Shown here: in pieces, positions 1 to 7,810 of the stretch
How positions within the stretch are numbered: position 1 is the stretch's first letter
Layout of the letters: each line of letters begins with the position of its first letter
Assembly: GCA_947167555.1 (NCBI GenBank)
Contig: CAMVIO010000021.1
Span: 1-15,928, forward strand
Length of the DNA: 15,928 nt
Direction: 5' to 3'
Source: an uncultured Selenomonadales bacterium
GTDB lineage: Bacteria > Bacillota > Negativicutes > Selenomonadales > Selenomonadaceae
Notes under the pieces: model-generated
What the model was told of the DNA's origin: nothing
What the model saw: only the letters and a program-made list of their open reading frames with translations
Database searches by the model: none
Made by a program: the position numbers and the translations under genes

Positions 1-678
1 TCTCATTCCGGGACGTCCCATGCCCGGTCCGCCCATCATCCAGCCGGGGCGGAAGGCTTCGCGCAATACGGAAGCGTCGAGGCCGAGCTCTTTCGCCACG
101 TCGTCCCAGCCGTTGTTGATTTTCTTCATCGCGAGAATGTCAACGGCGCTCTTGTTCGCGGCTTTGCCGAGAATCCCCGCCGCGCGCACGTCTCTCGGAT
201 GATAGCCCTCGCGAAGCAGCTCGCGCGCTTCCTCCGGCGTCAGGTTCGTCTTGTCGTCGGCGAGACGGGACGCCATCAGCTCGCCCATCGTCTCATGGAT
301 CATTTCCCGCGTGACGCCCAGCGACTCGCCGACAGCGCGCCAATCGCCCTGCTCCTCATAAATCGCCATGACCTCGGCAAAGGAATGTCCGCTGGTGCGC
401 GCCAGCATCGAGCAGGGGAAGATGTCACGAAACGCGCGGGGATTTTCGGCGAGATAAGCCGCAACCTCCGATTCGTCCACACCGAACATTTCCGCCGCGC
501 GGGCGGCAGCGTCCTTGTCATTCATGCGCCATGGCTCCCGCTGCATATGGTGCTGCCCCATCGGATGAGCACCGTGATGACCGCCCTCTGCTTCCGCCGC
601 TTCTCCTGTGACACCGAAAAGGCACGCGCCGAAAAGAACGCCGCTTGCCGCCATTGCCATAATCCATTTTTTATTCAT
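1..678 (-). CDS. Secreted His/Met-rich repeat protein, partial (C-terminus off window)
   Basis: I do not recognise this family. The frame is open from an ATG at 678 to the window edge (226 codons), so the C-terminus is missing. The start is supported by an AGGAGG at 687-692, eight bases upstream. Residues 1-30 look like a signal peptide: MNKK, a hydrophobic stretch to about V23, then a GEA-AEA cleavage-like site. A Cys at 19 (LFGAC) is a poor lipobox. Residues 34-45 are rich in His (HHGAHPMGQHH), and residues 212-225 are a Gly/Met-rich run (GWMMGGPGMGRPGM). Between them are two copies of a roughly 43-residue unit, at about 85-127 and 163-205, sharing the pattern A..LA..S..S...I.A.....G.W..V...LG.....I. 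The product is probably periplasmic. Metal binding is only an inference from the His and Met runs. It is divergent from the signalling operon. Confidence 0.8.
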   Translation of the reverse strand, partial: MNKKWIMAMAASGVLFGACLFGVTGEAAEAEGGHHGAHPMGQHHMQREPWRMNDKDAAARAAEMFGVDESEVAAYLAENPRAFRDIFPCSMLARTSGHSFAEVMAIYEEQGDWRAVGESLGVTREMIHETMGELMASRLADDKTNLTPEEARELLREGYHPRDVRAAGILGKAANKSAVDILAMKKINNGWDDVAKELGLDASVLREAFRPGWMMGGPGMGRPGMR

Positions 679-686
679 TTGCAAAA

Positions 687-710
687 CCTCCTTATGAGAT
701 AAGTATAACA
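687..710 (-). promoter_or_regulatory. Extended -10 promoter and RBS of the secreted repeat protein
   Basis: On the minus strand TGTTATACT (702-710) is an extended -10 element (TGn plus TATACT). No good -35 is visible. Transcription would begin about 695, just ahead of the AGGAGG at 687-692, giving a very short leader. Confidence 0.45.
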
Positions 711-746
711 GAAACAAATTAAATACGCCTTAAAATATGATGGATA

Positions 747-775
747 TTGAGTGAAAATTCTTTGCATGATATAAT
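747..775 (+). promoter_or_regulatory. Sigma-70-type promoter of the FIST/kinase/HD-GYP operon
   Basis: TTGAGT (747-752) and a perfect TATAAT (770-775) are separated by 17 bases, and the -10 is extended (TGA before TATAAT). This is the best promoter in the window. It predicts a transcript start near 782 and a leader of about 60 bases before the ATG at 842. Confidence 0.75.
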
Positions 776-841
776 CAAGGGCAAGAACTCACTTCATTAA
801 AATAAATATTGAACCACTCCCAACGCGAGAAAGGTGAGCGT

Positions 842-2239
842 ATGGCAAAAATACTTTTGGTGGATGACAACGAAATCAGTCTGATGATGACTGAAATGGT
901 GCTGTCGGAAATGCACTACGACGTCACGACGGCGACCAGCGGCGAAAAGGCCATCGAATGTTTGCAGCAGGAGTCTTTTGACCTCATGTTGCTGGACATT
1001 GTGATGGATGACATGAGCGGCATCGAGACGCTGGCGGAGATTCGGGAGATTCCGGAGATCAGCAATATCCGGACAATTTTCCTGACCTCTTCATCCCATA
1101 GAGCGGACATGACGGAGGCAATCCGTCTCGGCGCGCTGGACTTCATCCGAAAACCCGCGTACCCGGAAAATCTTCTTTCCGCCGTGCAGCAGGCTTTGCT
1201 CGTGCAGGAAAAAGACACGATCCTCGCGGTGGACGACGACGAGATGAGCCTGCTGGCCATTGAAACATTGTTCGGCATCCGATACGACGTGCGCTGCGTT
1301 TCTTCCGGGCCGAAAGCTCTCGCGGAGCTGGAAAAGGAGAAGCCCAGCCTCGTGCTGCTCGATCTGCGAATGCCCGGCATGGACGGCTTGGAAGTTTTGC
1401 AACGGATTCGCGACATCGATGGATGTGAAGACCTGCCGGTGGTATTCCTGACTGCCGACAACGAAGCGGACACGGAAGCGACTCTGTTCGCCGCGGGCGC
1501 CATGGACTTCCTCTCGAAGCCTCTGGTCATGCAGGTCGCCATGCAGCGTATCCGCCGCATCCTGGAGCTCAAGCATTTGCAGGATTCGCTGCACGACGAG
1601 GTCAATCGCAAGACCCACGCTTTTCATGAGAGCAACCGGCGGATCATCAATCTTTCCATGCAAATCATTCACGCGCTGTCGGGCGCCATCGACGCGAAGG
1701 ATACCTATAACAAGGACCATTCGATGCGGGTGGCGGCGTATTCCCGGGAACTGGCGCACAGACTCGGGAAGCCGGCGGCAAAGCTCTCAGAGATTTACAA
1801 TATCGCGCTTTTGCACGACGTTGGGAAAATCGGCATTCCCAACGAGATCATCAACAAACCCGATAAGTTGACCGAAGCGGAATACGCGCTGATCAAAAGC
1901 CACGCGATAAAAGGGTACGATATCTTAAAACCGATCTCAGAAATGCCGGATCTCGCCATCGGCGCGCGCTGGCATCATGAACGTTACGACGGCAAGGGTT
2001 ATCCCGACGGCAAGGTGGGCGAGGATATCCCGGAAATCGCGCGGATTATCTGTGTCGCGGACTGCTACGACGCCATGTCGTCGGACAGGGTTTACCGGAA
2101 AGCGCTGCCCCAGCGTCTTGTCCGCCAGGAAATCGAGCGAAACATGGGAACACAGTTCGACCCGACCATCGCGAAAGTCATGCTGCAAATGATCGACGAG
2201 GATACGGAATATAAAATGAGAGGCAATAGAGGGGAATAG
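842..2239 (+). CDS. Dual-receiver HD-GYP response regulator (cyclic-di-GMP phosphodiesterase)
   Basis: A 465-residue soluble protein with two receiver domains and an HD-GYP domain. REC1 spans about 3-120, with acidic pair D8/D9, phosphoacceptor D52 (LLDIVMDDMSG), T82 and K104. REC2 spans about 126-240, with D131-D133, phosphoacceptor D174 (LLDLRMPGMDG), T204 and K226. A helical linker (about 240-270) leads to the HD-GYP domain, with H325-D326 in LLHDVGKIGIP, HHE at 378-380 and GYP at 386-388. All signature motifs are present, so hydrolysis of cyclic-di-GMP is expected from family knowledge. I chose ATG 842 over an in-frame TTG at 809 because GGTGAG-like Shine-Dalgarno sequence lies just upstream of it. 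It is the first gene of a four-gene operon and is the likely output of the hybrid kinase at 4776-6872, which has the Hpt needed to pass phosphate to a separate receiver. Confidence 0.93.
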   Translation: MAKILLVDDNEISLMMTEMVLSEMHYDVTTATSGEKAIECLQQESFDLMLLDIVMDDMSGIETLAEIREIPEISNIRTIFLTSSSHRADMTEAIRLGALDFIRKPAYPENLLSAVQQALLVQEKDTILAVDDDEMSLLAIETLFGIRYDVRCVSSGPKALAELEKEKPSLVLLDLRMPGMDGLEVLQRIRDIDGCEDLPVVFLTADNEADTEATLFAAGAMDFLSKPLVMQVAMQRIRRILELKHLQDSLHDEVNRKTHAFHESNRRIINLSMQIIHALSGAIDAKDTYNKDHSMRVAAYSRELAHRLGKPAAKLSEIYNIALLHDVGKIGIPNEIINKPDKLTEAEYALIKSHAIKGYDILKPISEMPDLAIGARWHHERYDGKGYPDGKVGEDIPEIARIICVADCYDAMSSDRVYRKALPQRLVRQEIERNMGTQFDPTIAKVMLQMIDEDTEYKMRGNRGE

Positions 2240-2285
2240 CAGGACAAGGAGAAGAGCAAAATGCCCAATGTTGGCTGTTTATCGG

Positions 2286-2304
2286 AAGGAGGAAATCGAC
2301 GTTG
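2286..2304 (+). promoter_or_regulatory. RBS that fixes a TTG start for the first FIST gene
   Basis: AAGGAGG at 2286-2292 lies nine bases before TTG 2302. No ATG or GTG exists in this frame between the upstream stop codon and 2302. The resulting N-terminus (MDSIVLYTEEID) matches the ATG-started paralogue at 3544 residue for residue. Confidence 0.8.
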
Positions 2305-3501
2305 GATTCCATCGTTCTTTACACAGAGGAAATCGATAATCTCCGCGAGGCGACAGAGGATCTTTTCGCACAGGCGGAAAACTTTGCGCTGAAGAAGAAC
2401 ACCCTCGGCGTTCTGTTCGCCGAGGAAGAGACCGACTATCCGGCGCTGTATGCGTTGCTTGCCTCCCGCTGGAAATTCCCTGTCATCGGCTGCACGACGC
2501 TGGCGATGCTGCTTGCCGAGCAAGGCGTCGCGCGGACGGGTATTTCCGTATTGCTGCTCTCTGCGGATGACTGCGAGTTTGCCGTAGGCATGACCGCCGA
2601 TCTGAACAATGAAAACTACGAAAAGGAGATCACATCGCTTTGCACATCGCTCTCCAAAGAGCTGCCCGCCCCCCCGAAGCTCGTTCTGACCTACGGCGGT
2701 ATGGTCGCCAGTGAAGAGAACGTGCCGGAGGACGAGGTTATCCGCGCTGTGGAGACGGCGCTGGGCAAAGACGTCCCCGTATACGGCAGCGTCGCTTCGG
2801 ACGGCTTCAATTTCAACAATTACCGCGTATTCTGCGGCGACCGCGCGACAAAGAGCGGACAGGCCATCGCCCTGATCTCGGGCGCGATCGATCCTGTCTT
2901 TGTATCGACGAACTCCGTGGAAAACAGGGCGGACGTCTCGTACAAAGTCACGAAAGCGGAGAGAAACAAGATCATGCGTCTCGGCAACGGCACCTTTGTC
3001 GAAGCGCTGACACGGGAGAATATGGAAGTCAGCAAGCAGTACGTAGTCGGGGATTATTTCCTTTCGCCCTTCGTACTGTCCATCGACCTCGGGGACGGCG
3101 ACGTCGCCGAGGTCACGCGCACGCTTTCACTGCTGAATCTCGAGACGGGCACGGGCGTCTTTCTCGGGGGCGTTCCGGAAGGCGCGATTGTGCGGCTCGG
3201 CATCCTGAACCAGAAAGACGTGCAGAAATCCGTAAATCAGGCTTTCGAAAAAATGCTGGCCATGCTTTCGAAATCCGGCACGAGGTTCCGCACGCTGCTT
3301 TGCAATTCCTGCGCCGCCCGCTACCTCGCGATGGCAAGCAACACCGACGCGGAGGCGGAGGCGTACCAGGGGCGCCTGCCGAAGGGCATATCGTTCCTGG
3401 GCATGTACGGCAACGGCGAGATTTGTCCGATGTACGGCAACAAGACGGACAAGATTCACAACTTCTTCCACAATTTCACATTCACGATCATGGCAATTTA
3501 G
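2302..3501 (+). CDS. FIST-domain sensory protein, first paralogue
   Basis: A 399-residue cytoplasmic protein with FIST_N (about residues 30-215) and FIST_C (about 225-395) architecture. Recognisable family signatures are FPVIGCTT (C64), the DGFNFNNYR segment preceded by VYGS, LSPFVL, and a C-terminal block FLGMYGNGEICPMYG followed by HNFTF. There is no signal peptide or membrane segment. FIST proteins are signal-input modules. One experimentally studied branch, NosP, binds heme and nitric oxide and controls a neighbouring histidine kinase. A CxxC pair (C334, C337) lies in LLCNSCAAR. The only histidines are H386 and H390, near the C-terminus. The gene follows the HD-GYP gene by 62 bases and is followed after 42 bases by a close paralogue, so both probably feed the kinase at the end of the operon. 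The ligand is unknown. Confidence 0.9.
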   Translation: MDSIVLYTEEIDNLREATEDLFAQAENFALKKNTLGVLFAEEETDYPALYALLASRWKFPVIGCTTLAMLLAEQGVARTGISVLLLSADDCEFAVGMTADLNNENYEKEITSLCTSLSKELPAPPKLVLTYGGMVASEENVPEDEVIRAVETALGKDVPVYGSVASDGFNFNNYRVFCGDRATKSGQAIALISGAIDPVFVSTNSVENRADVSYKVTKAERNKIMRLGNGTFVEALTRENMEVSKQYVVGDYFLSPFVLSIDLGDGDVAEVTRTLSLLNLETGTGVFLGGVPEGAIVRLGILNQKDVQKSVNQAFEKMLAMLSKSGTRFRTLLCNSCAARYLAMASNTDAEAEAYQGRLPKGISFLGMYGNGEICPMYGNKTDKIHNFFHNFTFTIMAI

Positions 3502-3543
3502 GAACCTCTTGAGAAAGCACGTCAACTAGGGAGGAATTGCAAC

Positions 3544-4740
3544 ATGGACTCCATTGTCCTTTACACTGAAGAGATAGACGATACGAGAGAGGCGGTTGCG
3601 GAGCTTTTGGTGCAAACCTGGGAATTCCCGCTGAAAAAGCATTCCCTTGCGTTGATCTTTGCGGAAGAGGAAACAGATTTCCCGAAGCTTTGCTCGATAT
3701 TGGCGGAGCATTGGGATTTCCCGGTTGTCGGCTGCACCGCGATGGGCATGCTCGGTCAAAAAGGATACTACGGAATCGGCATTTTCATCCTGCTGATGAC
3801 GGCGGACGATTGCTTCTTTGCCGCCGACATGGCGAAAGAGCTGGATCAGGGAAATTACAAGGTCAAAATCGCGCAAACTTACAATGCGCTTGCGGCTACG
3901 CTCCCGTCCCCGCCGAAACTGATCCTGAGTTACGGCGGCATGTTCCCGGCGGAACAGCGTGTGTCCGGGGACGACGTGGTGGACGCGATTTCCGAAGCCT
4001 CCGGCAAGAACATACCGATTTTCGGCGGTCTGGCGGCGGACGGCTTCAACTTCAACGGCTACCGTATTTTCTGCAACGGCGAGACAGTCCAGACCGGACA
4101 GTTGATGATCCTGATTGCCGGCGCCATCGAGCCGAAGTTCGTCACCATCAATTCCGTCGAGAACAGGGCGGATTTCTCTTACGAAGTCACAAAATCCAGC
4201 CACAATCAGGTAGCCCGTCTCGGGAACGGCACCTTCCTCGATGCGCTGAAGCATGAAGACATGGCGGTGGACAAGACGGACGTGCTCGGCGACTATCTGC
4301 TGTCCCCCTTCGTTCTGACCATCAACCGCGAAAACGGCGACAGCGTCGAGGTCGCCCGCAATCTCGCCGTGCTGGACCAGGAAACCGGCGCAGGCACGTT
4401 TCTCGGTGCGGTGCCGGAGGGATCGATTATGGGCGTCGGGATCATCAGTCGCACGGACGTACAAAAATCGGTGAGGCAAGCCTTCGACGTCATTTTCGAC
4501 GAAGTTGCGGCGTCAAAGGGAAAGTACACGACGATGCTCTGCCATTCCTGCTGCGCCCGCTTTCTCGCGCTGGCCAGCGACACGCGTGAGGAAACGGATG
4601 CGTACAGCGGACGGTTGCCGGACGATATGGCGTTCCTCGGCATGTACGCGTACGGCGAATATTGCCCCGTGAAGGGCAACAAGACCGGAGAAAACTATAA
4701 CCTCTTCCACAACTTCACGTTTTCGATCATGGTAATATAA
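3544..4740 (+). CDS. FIST-domain sensory protein, second paralogue
   Basis: A 398-residue soluble FIST_N/FIST_C protein, collinear with its upstream neighbour and, by eye, the same at roughly half or more of positions. It shares the MDSIVLYTEEID start, FPVVGCT, DGFNFNGYR, NSVENRAD, RLGNGTF, LSPFVL and the terminal HNFTF. The CxxC of the first copy is kept as LCHSCCAR (C333, C336, with an extra C337). H389 is the only histidine aligned between the two copies; this copy carries several extra histidines elsewhere, for example in AEHWDF and LKHED. The ATG start has GGGAGG at 3529-3534, nine bases upstream. The pair looks like a tandem duplication that has diverged, possibly giving sensors with different ligands or a heterodimer. 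It lies 35 bases before the hybrid kinase gene. Confidence 0.9.
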   Translation: MDSIVLYTEEIDDTREAVAELLVQTWEFPLKKHSLALIFAEEETDFPKLCSILAEHWDFPVVGCTAMGMLGQKGYYGIGIFILLMTADDCFFAADMAKELDQGNYKVKIAQTYNALAATLPSPPKLILSYGGMFPAEQRVSGDDVVDAISEASGKNIPIFGGLAADGFNFNGYRIFCNGETVQTGQLMILIAGAIEPKFVTINSVENRADFSYEVTKSSHNQVARLGNGTFLDALKHEDMAVDKTDVLGDYLLSPFVLTINRENGDSVEVARNLAVLDQETGAGTFLGAVPEGSIMGVGIISRTDVQKSVRQAFDVIFDEVAASKGKYTTMLCHSCCARFLALASDTREETDAYSGRLPDDMAFLGMYAYGEYCPVKGNKTGENYNLFHNFTFSIMVI

Positions 4741-4775
4741 AAAAGAGCGGACAGCGAACATACGAGGTAGATGTG

Positions 4776-6872
4776 ATGGACATCGTAAGCACGGAGAAAC
4801 GCCTCCAAATGGAGAACAAAAAACTCAACCGCGAAATCAAGCGCCTGAAGAAGGATAACGAGGTGCTGCGCATCGCCAACGACCAGGCGTCGCGCACGCA
4901 GGCCTATATCCAAAAGGACAGCATGCGGCAGGTCTTTTACAACAACCAGCTTTTGAAGACCTATCCGTACCTTTTGATCCTGACGGACGAGCAGCTCCAG
5001 ACCGTCATGATCTCGGATGTTTTCTTCCGTTACAACAGCTCCTTCGAGCGCGAAGAGTTCCGGCGAGGCGTTCCGGGTCGCGAGGTACTGGCGGGTGTTC
5101 TGCCGGAGGACGACCTTTCCATCCTGCTGGAAAAGTGCGAAGCGGCGCTCCGGCAGGATCCCGTTCCGCCGTATCTCCTGCGAACTGTCATCGCAGGCAA
5201 GAAAATCGACTGGCAGATCACAATCAAGTGCATGATGAAAGAGGACGATATCGCAGGACTGAACATCCTGTTCGTCGATATGACGGACGTGATCAATGCG
5301 ATGGAACGCGCCGAAGCGGCGGACAAGGCGAAGAGCAATTTCCTCGCGAATATGTCCCATGAGATTCGCACACCGATGAACGCGATTGTCGGCATGTCGG
5401 AGTTTATCCTTCGCGACAGCGCCGACGAAGTCGCCAGGCGGCACGCCACGCGCATCAAGTCGGCGTCCCGCACACTGCTCTCGATCATCAACGACATTCT
5501 CGACTTCTCGAAAATCGAATCGGGCAAGATGGATCTGGTCAACGACTCATACCAGATCGCCCATCTGATTTCCGACGTCGCGTCCATGATCAACGCGCGC
5601 TTGCAAACGAAACCTGTGACCTTCAAGGCCGAGATTGACGGGAACATCCCGAACCGCCTGTACGGCGACGAGGTACGCCTGAAGCAGATCCTGATCAACC
5701 TCTTGGGCAACGCGATGAAATTTACGCAAAGCGGCTCCATCCTGCTGACCATGCGCCATGAGAAAATTGACGGGTCCCATTGCCGCCTTTTCTGTTCAGT
5801 CAGCGACACTGGCATCGGCATCAAGCCGAAAGACCTTAAAACCATTTTTTCCAGCTTCACCCAGGTCGATACAAAACGCAACCGGGCCGTCGAAGGCACG
5901 GGGCTCGGTCTCGCCATCTGCCGTCAGCTCATCGAGATGATGGGCGGCTCGATCCGCGTCGAAAGCGAATACGGCAAGGGCACGACATTCCATTTCGACG
6001 TTGTCAGCGCTGTGGAAGGCTGGCAAAAGCTCAGCGACGCGCCGATGTCTCCGTTGGAACAGGCAGGAACCGCGTTCCAGGCGACATTCTGCGCACCACA
6101 GGCGCGGGCGCTCGTCGTCGACGATAACGAGATGAATCTTGACGTGGCGGAAGGAATCCTGGAACCTTACCAGATTACCGTCGTCAAGGCCATGAGCGGG
6201 CCGGACGCGCTTGAACGCTTCGCTGAAGACACCTTCGACATCATCTTCATGGATCACATGATGCCGACCATGGACGGCGTGGAGGCCATGCGCCGCATTC
6301 GCCTGATGAAAGGGGGAGAGGAAATCCCCATCGTCGCGCTGACGGCAAACGCGCTTTCCGGCGCGGCCGCGGAATACCGGAAATTTGGCTTTCAGGCTTT
6401 TTTGGCGAAACCGATCGCGCCGAAGAGCATGGAATACATTTTGCGTCAGTTCCTTCCCTCACGGCTGATCCAGCCGATAGAGGAGACGTCGAAAGAGCCC
6501 GCTGTGTCGGTTTCTGCGCCGACGCAGGCAGCCGACGCTCTCAAAGCCGCTATCGACGAAGAAAGCGCGCTGAAATACTGCATGGGCAACCGCGCATTCC
6601 TGGATAAAATGCTCGCCACCTTCCGCAAAAACGAAAAGACGAAGCCGCTGGAAACCTTTTTCCGCGCGCAGGATTGGGAAAACTACCGCATCGTTGTCCA
6701 TTCGCTGAAGGGCAACGCGCTGACCATCGGCGCGCTGAATCTCTCCGAACACGCAAAAGAGCTGGAATTTGCCGCCCGCGACGACCGAATCGATGAAATC
6801 ATGAAGAAACATGAGCCCTTCCTGAAGGAATACAGAAGTCTCCTTGGCGCCATCGACGCGAGGAAAAAATAA
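4776..6872 (+). CDS. Soluble hybrid histidine kinase (coiled coil, PAS-like, HisKA, HATPase, REC, Hpt)
   Basis: A 698-residue protein with no membrane segment. Domains in order: N-terminal Lys/Glu-rich coiled coil (about 5-48); PAS-like region (about 60-168); HisKA with phosphoacceptor H195 in ANMSHEIRTPMNAIVGM; HATPase with N-box N308/N312, DTGIGI from D344, the FSSFTQVDT F-box and GTGLGL at 374-379; receiver with VVDDNEMN and phosphoacceptor D493 in FMDHMMPTMDG; Hpt with H642 in VHSLKGNA. All catalytic residues are present, so a full internal His-Asp-His relay is expected. The output gene, with two receivers, is in the same operon. ATG 4776 is preferred over GTG 4773 because GAGGT at 4764-4768 is seven bases from it and only four from the GTG. 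Being cytoplasmic and next to two FIST genes, it probably gets its signal from them rather than from outside the cell. Confidence 0.94.
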   Translation: MDIVSTEKRLQMENKKLNREIKRLKKDNEVLRIANDQASRTQAYIQKDSMRQVFYNNQLLKTYPYLLILTDEQLQTVMISDVFFRYNSSFEREEFRRGVPGREVLAGVLPEDDLSILLEKCEAALRQDPVPPYLLRTVIAGKKIDWQITIKCMMKEDDIAGLNILFVDMTDVINAMERAEAADKAKSNFLANMSHEIRTPMNAIVGMSEFILRDSADEVARRHATRIKSASRTLLSIINDILDFSKIESGKMDLVNDSYQIAHLISDVASMINARLQTKPVTFKAEIDGNIPNRLYGDEVRLKQILINLLGNAMKFTQSGSILLTMRHEKIDGSHCRLFCSVSDTGIGIKPKDLKTIFSSFTQVDTKRNRAVEGTGLGLAICRQLIEMMGGSIRVESEYGKGTTFHFDVVSAVEGWQKLSDAPMSPLEQAGTAFQATFCAPQARALVVDDNEMNLDVAEGILEPYQITVVKAMSGPDALERFAEDTFDIIFMDHMMPTMDGVEAMRRIRLMKGGEEIPIVALTANALSGAAAEYRKFGFQAFLAKPIAPKSMEYILRQFLPSRLIQPIEETSKEPAVSVSAPTQAADALKAAIDEESALKYCMGNRAFLDKMLATFRKNEKTKPLETFFRAQDWENYRIVVHSLKGNALTIGALNLSEHAKELEFAARDDRIDEIMKKHEPFLKEYRSLLGAIDARKK

Positions 6873-6886
6873 TAAAGCCCACAAAA

Positions 6887-6925
6887 AAGAAACCGAGGGA
6901 AAGCATCTTCGCCCCTCGGTTTCTT
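6887..6925. terminator. Bidirectional intrinsic terminator between convergent operons
   Basis: A perfect 13-bp stem pairs 6887-6899 with 6913-6925, around a 13-base loop. A T-rich tail follows on the plus strand (CTTTATTT), and six T residues follow in the minus-strand reading. It ends the signalling operon (stop at 6872) and also suits the minus-strand operon ending at 6981. A smaller 5-bp hairpin (6959-6963 with 6971-6975) sits just past that stop without a T run. Confidence 0.88.
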
Positions 6926-6980
6926 CTTTATTTGTCCTGAAAAATCCCTGCGTCGCGCCTCCCGCATAGAGGGAGTCAAT

Positions 6981-7787
6981 TTACGGCTGCCTGCCGGTTT
7001 CAAATGCCATGACCGCTTCCAGCACGGAGCCGGCAATGCAGCGCGCCTTGTCGGAGATCAGGCAGCAGTTTGCCGGCTCGATGCGCGAATCGATCTCGGC
7101 AACAGCCATTCCCGCAGTCACGCGGTAATTGTCATGGATGATCCCGCGCAGTACGCCGTCCACCGGCGTCACCACCGGCACGGTCTGTCCCCAGTCGTTG
7201 AAAATCTCGGCAACGGTATCGCCCGCGCGAAAAATATGGGAAATCGTATGCGGGCTTTTGAACATCCCGTCCGTCGAAGCTCGCAGGAATCCGCCGTCCG
7301 CTATGGCGTCCTCCGTCGTCTGCCGGATCTGGCAACGCCCGTTATAGATGATGCGCCCGAGACCATATCCGCGCATAGTCTCGATGACGCAGTTCACATC
7401 CTCCATCGCGCAGTAGCCAGCGCCCAGGCCGATCCGGAAAACAGCGGGCAGCTCGCGCCGCGACTCGTCTTCCCTGCCGTCGAGAGTGTTCACGAGAATA
7501 TGCGGCGGAAATTTCCGCACATAACGCCCGGTCGGATCTACCAGCATCGTGACCTTGCCGGACGCCGTCAACGAAAGCGCGGTCTTCAGGTTTTCCGCAC
7601 AAACGCAAGTCACTCGCTCGACGGTTTTTTCCCCCTCGTAGGCCGCGTCCGAAAACGACAGTTCACGCCGAAGCGCGGACGGTCGCGATTTTTCCAGAAT
7701 CAGAACTTTATATCCGGACCGATGCAGCCGGTGTGCGACTGCCGTACCCAGTTCGCCGCCTCCGCGCACGATAATCAAATGTCTCAT
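6981..7787 (-). CDS. yqeB: YqeB-family selenium-dependent molybdenum hydroxylase accessory protein
   Basis: A 268-residue protein. The N-terminus has a dinucleotide-fold-like motif (IIVRGGGELGTAVAHRLHRSG), followed by a segment characteristic of YqeB proteins (SALRRELSFSDAAYEGEKTVE). The C-terminal part carries VIETMRGYGLGRII, TPVDGVLRGIIHDNYRV and ISDKARCIAGSVLEAV, also typical. YqeB occurs with selenium-dependent molybdenum hydroxylases (xanthine-dehydrogenase-like enzymes) and is thought to help load or mature their labile selenium/molybdenum centre; its exact reaction is not established. ATG 7787 is preferred over the adjacent TTG (7790) because GAGG at 7795-7798 is seven bases away. It is the last gene of the minus operon, 73 bases after the radical SAM gene. 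No hydroxylase, yqeC or selenium gene is in the window. Confidence 0.88.
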   Translation of the reverse strand: MRHLIIVRGGGELGTAVAHRLHRSGYKVLILEKSRPSALRRELSFSDAAYEGEKTVERVTCVCAENLKTALSLTASGKVTMLVDPTGRYVRKFPPHILVNTLDGREDESRRELPAVFRIGLGAGYCAMEDVNCVIETMRGYGLGRIIYNGRCQIRQTTEDAIADGGFLRASTDGMFKSPHTISHIFRAGDTVAEIFNDWGQTVPVVTPVDGVLRGIIHDNYRVTAGMAVAEIDSRIEPANCCLISDKARCIAGSVLEAVMAFETGRQP

Positions 7788-7810
7788 CAAAAGACCTCAA
7801 CTTTCGTACC

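Noticed and set aside
809..841. TTG-started 11-residue N-terminal extension of the HD-GYP regulator
   Set aside because: The REC fold begins right after ATG 842, which has its own Shine-Dalgarno sequence; the extension would include that sequence.
3526..4479. Minus-strand open frame of about 317 codons opposite the second FIST gene
   Set aside because: The FIST frame has a strong RBS and a paralogue next door; the antisense frame is a codon-bias shadow.
6959..6975. Small hairpin after the yqeB stop as a separate terminator
   Set aside because: The stem is only five base pairs with no T run; the strong bidirectional hairpin at 6887-6925 explains termination.
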